Source: Lepeophtheirus salmonis
Taxonomy: Eukaryota; Arthropoda; Copepoda; Siphonostomatoida; Caligidae
Direction of reading: 5' to 3'
DNA: 64,000 nt
Assembly: GCF_016086655.4 (NCBI RefSeq)
Contig: NC_052141.2
Span: 4,712,001-4,776,000 of the forward strand
In this document: piece by piece, positions 42,501 through 54,500 of the stretch
Position numbering within the stretch: the stretch's first letter is position 1
How the letters are laid out: each line of letters starts with the position of its first letter
Translations under genes and position numbers: made by a program
The notes under the pieces: model-generated
What the model saw: only the letters and a program-made list of their open reading frames with translations
What the model was told of the DNA's origin: nothing
Database searches by the model: none

Positions 42501-45500
42501 GACCCTTGAAATTAAAAAACACCAACCCTACTGATCCTTTAATTGAAAAAGAAATAAATTAACATTATGTATTTATAGGGAGGGTACTAGCCTTTTCTTG
42601 GCGATATTTCAGTATAATAAAAATGGGCATTTTGAGATAAAAAATAAAAAGAAGCACCATACTCTTTGAAGTGGCAAACTGAGCAGTAATGCGGCTAACA
42701 TCACAATTAAAAATATTAAAATGATTATTCAAAAGACCTTTATTGTATATATAAATAGGCCTAAACTTCTAACTCACATCTAATGTTGTGTCGGTAGTTA
42801 TTTATTCGATCCAACCTAGTCTTAGGACTGGTCCTATCGGTCCTTAGGGCCATCAGTCCTTGGGACCGGTCCTTAACTGTTGCACCTTGGAATTTATCAT
42901 AAAAATATAGATGGTTTATTAAGCTAGATAAGATCTATGAAATATGTATTAAGATTATTGCAAATATCTCGCAAAAAAATTATATTATTAATTACAATAC
43001 GAACATATTATATGTTGTATTGTTACTTAGTTATACAATTTTCCTATTATATAACAAAATAATTAAAAAGAGCAAAAAAACACTCATTGACGTCAAGAGG
43101 GATTGATTTTACCTTATTTAAGGACCGACAAGTGGGACTGGACTGAAATAGATGGTACCCGACTGGACCGCGATCCTCGGTCTTAAATAAGGACCGATAC
43201 AACACTACTCACATCCCATTTTTACGACTCTAATAACCGCTCCCTATCTTCGTAAATCCCTTTCATTTTAAAAGTACCTTAAGAAAAGAGCATGACATTT
43301 CTTGTTCCTTTTTATGGTATTTTTACGAACACATCTTTATCATTTGCTGCCCCATTCAGAATGGGAATTATGTCTGGATACTCTAGACATACACACGATG
43401 TCTCCCTTCTTACTTGTCTGCACCCCTTCCCCCTCTCTCTCTTCAAACAACTTTCTCTTCGAGACATTATTTTAAACATAATAAACAATCAGCAATCATA
43501 AAAGGAAATAAATGGAGAAGAGTTACTTACATATGCGGCCCCTCAACACAAAAACAAGCTAGAATTACTTTGGACAAAATTGATTGGGGATCACATTTGT
43601 ATACTTATACGAATTTCCCTTATTTTCTAATAACAAATTGTTCTTATTAACCTATTGGATACGTCACAAATTACAGTTAAAGGTGCCAAAATTGATCGTC
43701 ACAATTAAATAATCAGAAGTGGTTGTTTTTCAAAGTTATTTTTCAAAATTACTTGATAATTCAAAAAGGAATTTGTTTATTATTCTATGTAGCTGCCGTC
43801 TATGAAGCTGCAAACAGGCATTTTTCATCTGATCCGGTTCTAGCATACTGAGCTTCTCCTTGATGCAGGTGATGAGAGACTCATTGGTGTTATGGGAGGA
43901 GCGGTTGGTCATGTTCTCGACGTAGGACCACACAAAGTAGTCCAACGGATTCAAATCTGGCGATGAGGGATGACAACAGGAGAACAGTACGAACGCAAAG
44001 GCGTTGCAGTTCAGCCAATCTTGCGTCCGGTTGGCTTTGTGGGCCGGAGCCGAATCCTGCATCCACATCATGAGGCCTTTTTTGAAGATGTGGGGCGGCA
44101 TGACATGTCCCACACTGGAGACGCCCCCCAAAGACCATGACAGCGGCTATAAACTTTGCTTTCATGACCCTGGCGACGTCTCTGGTGTTCACAGCAAGCC
44201 AGGGGTGGTTCTGGGAGTTGTGGATTTGGTCCTGAACAAAATTCTTCTCATCAGAGAAGAACCACAGCATGTACAGCGCCTTTGGGTGCTTCAACATGTT
44301 CAGCAATCTGATGCTTTTGATCAGGCACAAACCTTTTGTTTTTTTCTGTCAGAAGTTGGGCTGTCTGACGCCTGTATGACTTGCACTTTAAGTCATGCTT
44401 CACACAGGCCCTCACCGTCCACTCAGACACGCCCAGGTCCCTCGCCATGGCTCTCATGGACCACTGGGGTTCCTAGTCGATGACATCCTGGACCTTATTG
44501 ATGAAGTCGACGTCCTGGACGTTCCTGGTGCTCTTCTCCTCCTTGGTCTTCCTCTCAAAAATGTCCATCGGGTTCGACAACTCCGCCAGCTGCTTCCTAA
44601 GACTGCTCACAGTTCTAACTGGTATTTTCATAATGCTAGCGATGTCAAATGGCTTAATTTCATATGATCACTAAGCATAATCTGAATGGCGGGGCACCTT
44701 CGATCTCTCTCATTGAACATATCGGCTTTTTTGGGACTTAGAGTTTTGCTATCGCTACAACTGTTAAACAATAATTAAAGTCTATGACGCGTTGAACATT
44801 TTGGCACCAATGCCAGACTGATCAATTTCTTGGTTCTCGAGTAATGTTGTCTTTACGAATCGGTAGATTTTGTCCTTGCACCCTGTATTTTATATTTAAA
44901 AGGGGCCATATCTATAATCTATATCTATGTTGAGTATCTTAGTACATCCCAGTAATTGTAATTATAAACCTGTATCTTACTCAAATATGTCTCAAATATT
45001 GGTCTGTATGTTTCAATTAAGTATAAAAATACATATATCAGGATTTTTTCCGTTATATTGCTTGTTCTCAAATTTAACTGTGGATTACAATTGCATTCTT
45101 CAACAAATATTCGTCAATTTCTATCAATTAATTGATATTAGTAAATCTTGGTGTTTGTTGCAAATTTTTGCACTCTAAAAGTAGCTGAAACTGACTGTCG
45201 CAATCAATGAATGAGAAAGTGATAGATTTTTTGTATTTGAAAGGGACCATATCCGAGCCAATATAAGTCTTTTGAATCAAATAAAGATTTTAAAATACGG
45301 CTAAAATTCTTGGGTATCTTAATTCATCCCATTAATTCATATATTAAACCTATAACTGACTCAAATATGCTTTTTAAAGATGTGGTTGTAAAATATATTG
45401 CTATTTTTTCCCTTTTCTTGACTTATTTCAAATTTCTGTGGTGATTAAATATGGATTCTTCAACAATTATCCTTCCATTTCTATTTAAAAAAATATATTA

Positions 45501-48500
45501 TTTGAAACCTTTTAGTTTGTAGCAAAATGCACTGAAAGTAGACGAAATCGATCGTCACAATAATAGAATGAGACATTGATAGATTTTATGAAATTGCAAG
45601 GGACCATGTCGGAGATAATATAAGTCCCATCAATCAAATAGAGGTTTTAAACTATAGGTAAAATTCTTGGGTATCTTAACTCACCCCACAAATTTGAAAA
45701 ACAAGCTTATAATTGACTCAAATGAGTCCATGAAATGTTGTTGACCTGCCTGTATTTATGAATTTAAAAAATACGTACGACATTTGTGGCCATTCAACAC
45801 AAAAGCAAGCCGGAACTATTTTCCTCAAAAACAAATGTAGATTACATTTGCATTCTTGACCAACGAATATTCTTTAATTTCTATGAGCAAGTTGTTCTTA
45901 ATAACCCTTTTGATGCGTTGCAAATTGCACTTATAGTTGCCAACATTGATCGTCGCAATCAAAGAAAGATATATTATTTTTGAAAGGGTCAACTCGGGCC
46001 AAATATAACTTTCCTAAATCAGATTAAGGTATCAAAATAATACTAAAACTCCTAATAATCTTTACTCATCCCAGTAATTTGAATAATAAGCCTTTAATTG
46101 AGTCAAATATGCCTATGAAATATGGGGCTGTCTGTAAAATAGGATTTTCCCCTTTTTTGATTTATGTTCAAGATTGTTTTTATGTTGTGCACCACATATT
46201 CACAGAAAGAGGCATAACATATTACATGGAGATGAGACGTAAAGTCAAACGGATCAGCAATTTACAATGATAAATTAATCTAATTAGGTCTTTAAAAGAT
46301 CCAGTAAAATGGGCGATTAATTCAGAAAAAAAGGGGTTTGAATGAGTAGATTCATACATACATACATACGTCTTAAAACCACGAAGCATGAACATACTAG
46401 TTAGTGTTGAGACTTAGACAGATTTCTTTTCTGGTTCGGTCCTAAGTAATTTACTTGATACCGCTTGGCCCCGTAGACACAACTAGCTTTTTTATCCGAC
46501 TCTCAGCCTCGACTGTTCAAAGGTAAGGGAAAAATTTGTAAAAACATATGGTAGCTAGCTTTCTGTATTTTTGTTGTTGCCAACTAATAATTATTATCGA
46601 CAGAATGGTTCTTATTTATTAATTTCATTCCATGGATACTTTTACCAAAATAAGTATCAATGACCGACTATGAGTTCTAAGCAAAGACCCTTGATTGATA
46701 TAAATTAATATAAAAATTCAAATCCTGTGTTATACCTTATTTGAGCTCATAATACGTAGAGTCAGCTGTCTCAAATAGTACAAGGGTCAACTTATGAAAA
46801 ATAATGAAAAAAGGGGAAAGAAAAATCATCGCATCTTTGTTTAATTTAAAAAGCGAGGCGTGTGACTGAAATTTAATCGTTTTCAAATCGTGGACCAATT
46901 TTTCTGCCACTCTTACGACTTGTGCAAATATTATTTTTGCAAAACATTACAGTTCATATGAATTTATTGTGTATCGATATTCACAATTTTAAAACAGAAC
47001 TGAGGTCATCAATAATTAACCTATAGAATCAATCTAGACCGAATTTTAAATGAGCCCCATCAAACTCGTTTATTTCTTCGGGACCGGTCCAGATCAAACT
47101 TCTTTAAAGAATCGAATTAGTTCATGTCATTGGGAATCATTTTCAGGACGAAAACCTACACCATTTCTTAGAGAAGTTAGTATATTATCTTAAAATTCTG
47201 TTTCCTACATGAATAAAGGAAATGTTATCTGAATGTATGTTAGAATTGCATTGAATTAACTGTTTACAGTGATCCCTGATGTATATAATATACATATTTT
47301 TGATGTCTTAAATGATTTTTTTGTAGACCGATAGGACTGATATTCTTGTCAAAACCCCGATTTCAGACCGTAGGCCTAAATTTGATATTTTTCAAACTTT
47401 TTTCGGTCTCAATCTATTGAGTGATTTTCTATTCCGTCCTGATTAATGAGTTGTGCAAATATGATTATTGCAACAGATTTGATTTTATATACCGCTATTA
47501 TATCATAATTTTAAAACACGCATGACGTCATGAACAATTCGGTCTAAGCCTAACTTTAAAAGAGACGGGTTTTCTTTATGTCTGATTTAGACTAATTATT
47601 TTTTAGACTGTTCCAGAACTAACTTATTTAAAGAAGCGCAATAGTTTCGTCACAAAAAATCCAAACAGTCTCAACCCGGTCTGAAAATTTCGCACCAAAA
47701 CCAGCACTAGATCTGAATTAGATATTAAGAGTAGTTATTTAATTAAATTAATAAGTATATTATGTAAAAGAAGCTGTTTTTAATAATAATTAAAAGATGT
47801 CTTTTTTTTTTGGATATAGACAATGAAGAAATACAAATGAAATGTCAAATCTTAATGTCATCTTGGGAAAAAAATATAAAAATAAATACGTCCTATAAAT
47901 CTGCTTTATCAAGTCCCCTTTTTTCCATTTACCAATTTCATTCCAACCCCCTTCCCCCCTCCACTCCAGCTTTCTTCTTCTATACAGTTCCTTTTCTATT
48001 GATATATATATTTATTTTTTGTTTTTTTCAATTCATTTCTGTTACAAATCCTATAAGTATAATATATGTATATAACTTAATCTAATTTAATTTCAGGGAA
48101 TTGATTTTGATTGAGAATTGTTATTTATAATTTATATATATAAAAATTGTACACATTCAAAAATTGAGGGCATTGGCGCTAGAACAGAACCACAATTTGA
48201 TTATTTAATTAAGAGAATCCTATAATATAAAAGGTTGATAACAAAAGTCAACAACAAAAATCTTTTGAATTCCAATATTCAATCAGAGTAGTACTTGAGC
48301 AAAGGATCACGAATCTTTGTTTCAGTTTGTTGTATCAAATCTGGTTTTCAAGAACTTTTGATTTGAGTATTTTGGTTCTAAAAACTTTTCAAAAGCCATT
48401 TTCCCAAACGACCACTTTGCATAATGACCTCATTGCCAAGATAACTAATAAATATATTTCATGAGGAGTCAGGCTGCAAGACTATGTGATTATCTAGCAT

Positions 48501-51500
48501 ACTGCTTCACTGACTAGCACATCTTTTATGTATAACATTTTTGGAACCAACAATTCAAATATTAAATTGTCTAATAAGAAGCCAAAATTATTTTTTTAAG
48601 GGGAGGGAGGATACAGCCCCTCCAGTCCACCCACTGTGGACGCCCTTGTTAAAGGTGTTGTATGAAAGGAAAATACAACTCTGTTTTTCAAATTGTTTTA
48701 CGTCAAAAGAATTTACTTGAAGCATGAATAATTTTAGTTTCATTTACAAAAAAGTATTTGCTGCATAAATGACTATTTCAGCTGCAATATGGATTTGAAT
48801 TTAGTTTTGTAAAGGAAAGAATCAATTTAAGGTAGATACAAGAATATCATCTAAAACTCAATTATTCACCAAATTATATTTGGATTTATAGATTTATTAT
48901 CACTTAATTTTAAAAATGTCAACACTCAACCTCGATCAATCTCTGCTTTAAATATATATTTATGTAACTTGTGAAATGGAACGTATGTAGTTTTAACATG
49001 TCCAATTGTGTGGTAATTGATTTCTTCTCATTTTCAGGGTGCATCATGCGGTGTTGGAGTAGCAAGACGGAATGTCAGCTGTGTCCGTAGCTCCTACTCC
49101 GCCTATCCAAACTCTCATATTCGCTATGCCTCACGGATTCCTTCAGATTTCAAAGTATCTCCTCAATTTTGTACAACTTCTATAATTGCGAAGAGTGCCC
49201 ACAAATCTGGAGAGGACTCTGAAAGGCCCTCAATTCTTCTAGAATCGAATTTAAATCGCCGTGTACTGGATTTGCATGAGGAGGATGTCTGCTCTATATC
49301 ATGTCCTGGGGACTGTGAAGTCTCAGAGTGGAGTCCTTGGAGCAAGTGTCAATCCAATTGTATTGGTGTTTCAACCTGTAAGTAAACATTAATCCCAGAT
49401 TATATACAATTCTTAGATAGTAAGGCGGGGTTTTCTGCCAGAACATCCAGGCTGTACACATACAATACATTATCAAGGAAAAAAATATTGTATATTAAAT
49501 TGAATTTCTTTAAATAATTATTTCATAGAATTATACTTTCTTTACGCAATTTAGTAAAGAAAGATTTAGCTATCTGCATCGACCCAAAAACAAAACAAAA
49601 CAAGAAAACACTTATTCGGGAGAGGACTACTACCCCCTCTACAGATGGCCCCTAAACTAAACACCTACATTAGGGTGGGCTTTCCCAAACTTTTTTCGAA
49701 TTCCGATTACAACTGGTTCGAAAAAGTTGTGATGTGATAAAAAAATAGGGCATTGAAATTTACATTTTTCTACAATGGCATCTTTTTGTAGCACATCTGT
49801 TTTAAAGCTTGAAAGGAGACAAAAGTTCGTTAGTTCGTCAATTATAGATTAATATACAACATTAATCGTTATTTTGTATAAATGTAATATGATAGACATG
49901 ATTCTAACCTATAAAAAATATTTATAAAGTTTGGTTGATTTTTTTAAAGCTACCCTCTGGACCAAAAACAGAGAATCAAATAAGAAAATTTTCATCTTTT
50001 CTGTCAAAAAATATAAAAAAATAATGCACATTTATATGTGGATTCTCAAATTTTCCAAAAAATTTCCTCTTTTTTTTTTTTTTTGTTTTTTAGGATAATT
50101 TTAGAAAAAAAAACATTCTTGACACTTTTTATATGTTAGAAAAATGTATATCAAAGCTATTTTATAGAAAAATCCTCAAGAAAACATTTCTTGTTTTGGT
50201 TTCCATCTAAAAATATTACACCAATCTGAGATTGTTATTATTTTTAGTGGGCCGAACTAATTCAGTCCATAAAACTAGTTCTGTCTGGACGTGTCATACA
50301 AAACCATTGGTCTAGGTCGTCTCATTTATAATTCGGTCAAGAGCGATTCTATGGATAAAGTGTTGATGACATCAGTTTTATTTATAAATTGTGAACATCA
50401 ACCTACAATAACGTCATATGAAATGGAATGTGTATGATAAATCATATCTATACAACTCATAAATCAGGCAGATTGAGGAGAAATCACCTGTCTATAGATT
50501 AAAACCAAAAAACTGATTAAATTTTAGTTATGGTGAGCACCTTGTTACTTTTATTGTATGGCACAGCCTTTCATCCGTTAATAAACAGGGGAAATGGTTA
50601 AAATCAGTTGATATTTACCCAATTATTCCCAACTATGAAAATCAGTCCATAGAGATTGAGCTCAACAGAAATTGGTCTGTATATTAAGATTAAAAAAAAA
50701 AAACTTGAACAGATTGAATTTTGGTCTACGGCCTGAGATTGTCATTTGCCATTATGCTTTTGAAATCAATGTGCGTAGGTCGTTCCTAGACACTAGAAAT
50801 GCTGAATATATTTGTACTTAAAAGACAATTAATAGGTCCGATGGAGTAATTGTAATACTATAATATTTCTGAGTCAGCCAAATTCCATTTGGCCAATTAA
50901 AAGAACATCTAAAAAAATCACTTAGAATCGAAAGGGAAAAATAATTCGTTCGTGGACTGAGTCTCAGAGTCTCAATATTATAATTTACTGTATTATAACT
51001 AAGTATCTAGGTATATTCAAACAGAAATAGGTCAAAGAAGGGTAGTTTGAATGAACTTCCATTTATTCATATGATACTCACGAGTCGTAATTGACTTCCT
51101 TCCTTTTTTTTATTCCTCCGCTCTCCCTCCCTCATCTCAAATCCCTGACATCCTCTTTGAACTAATTAATTACATACAAAACAGAAAGTTCAATACGCCT
51201 GGTTCACATACATATGCTATATACGAGAGTGGTCTGAGAAGTTCCCTACCTATCTGTTGACAGATGTGTCTCTCCAAAGTTTCAGCCATTTCGAACTCGT
51301 AGTTATTATGCCACAGTCGTGTGAGTGAGTTGATGAGAGTAAGTTTGTGAAAATGACCAAAATCGAGTACCTAGATATCATTAAATCTTTTATTTTGAAT
51401 GTGTGACCTTTCAAATATATAAGGCTTGTGTTGTTAAAATTTGACGCGAACAGAAAAATCTGTTCCCCGTAAAAATGGGAAAAACTATTTTTAAAGTCAT

Positions 51501-54500
51501 CTTTTTTACTTTTTTTTTTTTGTTAAATATTTTATTCATCATAAATTATTGAAAATAATGTATTCCGGATAAAGATACTTCTAGAATAGTTGTTAAAATT
51601 TAATCTTAATCTTGTATTTACTTGATATTTTTAATCCGCTCATTTCAATATTGTAAAATTCAAATAATCAGAGCCCAACAAATATTTATTCAGCAACTTT
51701 TTTAATCTCATGTTTGTATGATAAGTCTAGGTATCAAATCAAATATATAGGGGGCACTCCCCCCCCCTTATGAAAAGTTATATAAATACTAGGACTTACC
51801 CCGATTGTGTATTTCATTCCGAATGCTGTTATTAATAATTGAAATAACTCCAGAATTTTGTAAAACTTATTGATGGACAACATAATAATAAGAAATATTT
51901 TCTTCCTTCAACCATAATGTAGATACGTACTAAGGCAAACTCGCTCATCCTCTTCCTAATTCGTATTCAATATACGTTCTCCCTTTTTCCGTTAGGATAA
52001 TGATTCTTTTTTTGGTGCATTTTCGAATCTACTGCCAATACCTGAAAAAAACTTTGAGACAAGGGGAATCGATCTTATTTTATGGAAAAAAATCTAGTTA
52101 TTAGCGAAGGAATAAATTAGGAATCTAGTTTGATTGGAATAAAATATGGCTTTAGGTACTTAAATCGGAATTCTGAACAACTTTATTTTATGTCTAAGGC
52201 CTGAATCTGTCTCCTTTTTTGAAATAAATACCCTGGTTAAACGTTTGTATTAGATGAAATATTCGATAATATTGTATTATACTAGATATGAAAGAATGAA
52301 TTTGATCCGTTTGTTTCTTCATAAATTAATATATCATTGATTTTCATTCAAAATGGATACATCGTAATGAAAATCCTGTTTGTTTTGGGCATGTTAAACA
52401 ACCGATCATCAATATAGGAACCCTGACAATTTAAAAAATGTTTTTGATGAGAGACGCTACACTGCAATAGTTATTTATTAGATCAGCTACAATCAGCTGG
52501 AACATGGGGAGGGGGAGAAGGAAATAAACAAGGACATAGGCAAAGATTACTCTGATGTCAATCCTAAGTTCTACTCTTATTGCAACAGGATCCTCAGGAT
52601 TATTCCCCCTCATTTATGAGCACACACGAACATGCTTTCAAGTTTGGAGTATAATTGAATGTAGTAAGAAGGGAAGCTCACTACTCAGGAGTGAAAAGTA
52701 AAGACAACAGCCGAAGAAAAGAAAGGGACGTCTTATGGGAAGTTCGAATTTGATCAAATAACATTTTTTTTTTAGAAAATTGTTTAGAAAAGTTTATTAT
52801 AAAGTCATAATTTTTCTTGATCTAGACAAAATTCCTTGATTTGGGAGGGCTACAACTCCCCTCCCCTGTACCCCCATTGCAAACACCCTCGGAGTATCCC
52901 TGGAAGAAATATAAGCTAAAAATTATGGATACCATGTTAAACGAAAGGATCTAATCATACAGAGGTTGCCTTGTAATAGGGAGTTTAAAAATTATTTATT
53001 AATATAAATATCAAAAAATTGTTGTATTCTATGTATTTCTGCTAAAAGAAAAATCCGGATATAGTAAACATTTCATCTAAAAAATAGAAGCTTCCTGTTT
53101 TTGGATTTGATTATATTTGGATTGATCTATTTATATAAATATTTATTAAACATTTACATATGTACTTTTATTCATTATCACGGAACTTTGAAATTTCAAA
53201 CACCGAACCTCGAGAAATCTATGCTTTAAAAAAGTAAATATTGATACTGAACTAGATCTTCTATAATCAAATACTCTTTTGCAAATGAGGCCCTAATTAT
53301 TCATCCTTCTAATACATTCAATTGTAGAGTAAACAATTAATAAATTGAGTTATAATTAAATTTGAAATAAAATTCATAAAATCTCATAGTTTTTTTAACC
53401 TTTAAATTGCATTTTCTTCAGATGGAATATAAAATATGAGGACATATTTGTAAAAAAAAAAAAAGTACATACAAAGTACAAAAAAAACAAAAAAAACACC
53501 CTAGAATTGAGGTGAAAAAACTAATTAAAACAAGAATTGCTTATAAAATTTTAAAATATTAATTTTTTTCTTAACATTTGTAATTTATTTTATATTTCTT
53601 TCATCTCTACTTCAGTGGGTTCTCGAACGCGAACAAGACGCATAATTGAGCCTCCTAAATTACCTCATGGCAAATGTACAACTGACTTAACAGATGACCA
53701 ATCCTGTGCTGCAGATGCTTGTTTTTCCTTCTCATGGAAAACCATGAAAAATGGTCGTCAGGAATGTGTTCGGAGCGACGGAAAAATTCTTAGAGGTAAG
53801 ACATATTCAAAGATTTGACTCATAGAGAAAGAAATATATAGGAACAACGAGTTATTATTAATGGCAGTCTGGTATTATGAGGTAAACGTATTTTTGAATA
53901 TATAGCTCGGGTAGGTTAATTCAGCTGCTATAAATGAAGTATACACCGTTACCTTTATCATATCATGTAACCTTTTATATGAAAGGGATCCCGAGAAAGG
54001 CCAAAAATAGTTGGTAGTGGCCATGGAAGTCAAAGCACATGGAATAATCAGGCACCCTACTTTACCGGTTTTTCCTAATTTCCCCTCTTGAAGGAATAAA
54101 TTAAAAAATGAGGTTGACTCTTTTTCCCCATGTTGGAGTTAAAGTTATTCTTGTTTTTCAACCAATCACTCCTTTTATATTATCCTCATGTAGGATCCCT
54201 GAGTATTCCATGATGAGACCTACTTATATTTTTTTTCACACAGCTCAGTTAATTAAATGATTGGCCAAAACAATATCCAATCAAAAGGAAGATAAAAATT
54301 AACTCCATATGGGCTTAATAAACTCATTAATACTGTGACTTTCTTTTCTTCTTCCACTCTTCTTTTTGTCCGGCCCATGGAATTCTAGACACATGGATAA
54401 TCCCACATACTGCTTAGCTTGTTGCCATTCCATCCCCTTCAAGAAATGGAGTAAAAAAAATGAGGTTGACTATTCTTTTCCGTTTTGCCAACAAATCACT

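Larger units (their letters stand above)
43536..46180. repeat. tandem array of repeat family A (360-385 bp units), split by a mariner
   Basis: The phase marker 'ataagcctataattgactc' or a close variant is at about 44965, 45345, 45702 and 46087 (spacing 380, 357, 385). Each unit contains, in order, 'gattacatttgcattcttc', 'ttcttattaacctttt', 'gttgcaaattgcact', 'attgatcgtcacaat', 'gggaccatat', 'atcaaataaaggtttta', 'gggtatcttaactcatccc'. The unit start at 43536-43720 is separated from its remainder at 44888 by an inserted transposon. No coding capacity. Confidence 0.85.
12177..49037 (+). other. 36.9-kb intron inside one TSP1 domain
   Basis: Bounded by a gtaaga donor and a ttttcag acceptor. The TSP1 repeat reads straight through the junction (SWTCDMQ then GASCGVG), so no internal exon is needed. 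Named repeats and transposons are listed separately. Stretches in which I recognise nothing beyond AT-rich sequence and homopolymers are roughly 12177-12640, 13330-15266, 16623-17020, 17220-18540, 21720-22030, 23080-23730, 24900-26220, 27250-28725, 29100-30015, 30430-31130, 33070-33700, 33860-36530, 38390-39630, 39840-41590, 42000-42780, 46180-46400 and 47700-49037. No second gene could be supported inside it. Confidence 0.85.
49378..53615 (+). other. intron between exons d and e
   Basis: 4238 nt. Contents recognised: a copy of the 'taatgacgtcatatgaa' repeat at about 50230-50520, a mariner 5' fragment at 51224-51400, repeat family B on the minus strand at 52390-52710, and a short 'gggaggggagttgtagccc'-like transposon-end fragment (minus strand) at 52840-52895. 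The remaining sequence is AT-rich and unassigned. Confidence 0.7.

Noticed and set aside
44004..44667. 159- and 90-codon + strand frames
   Set aside because: Antisense of the mariner transposase, whose minus-strand motifs (FFSDEKNF, WMQDSAPAH, SPDLNPLDYFVW) are unmistakable.
43536..46180. CRISPR-like array
   Set aside because: Units are 360-385 bp without short identical repeats and spacers, and the genome is eukaryotic; it is a tandem satellite-type repeat.
12177..49037. Extra THSD7 exons within the long intron
   Set aside because: Looked for W..W..C and CG.G..R.R patterns next to splice sites; none found, and the domain is complete across the junction.
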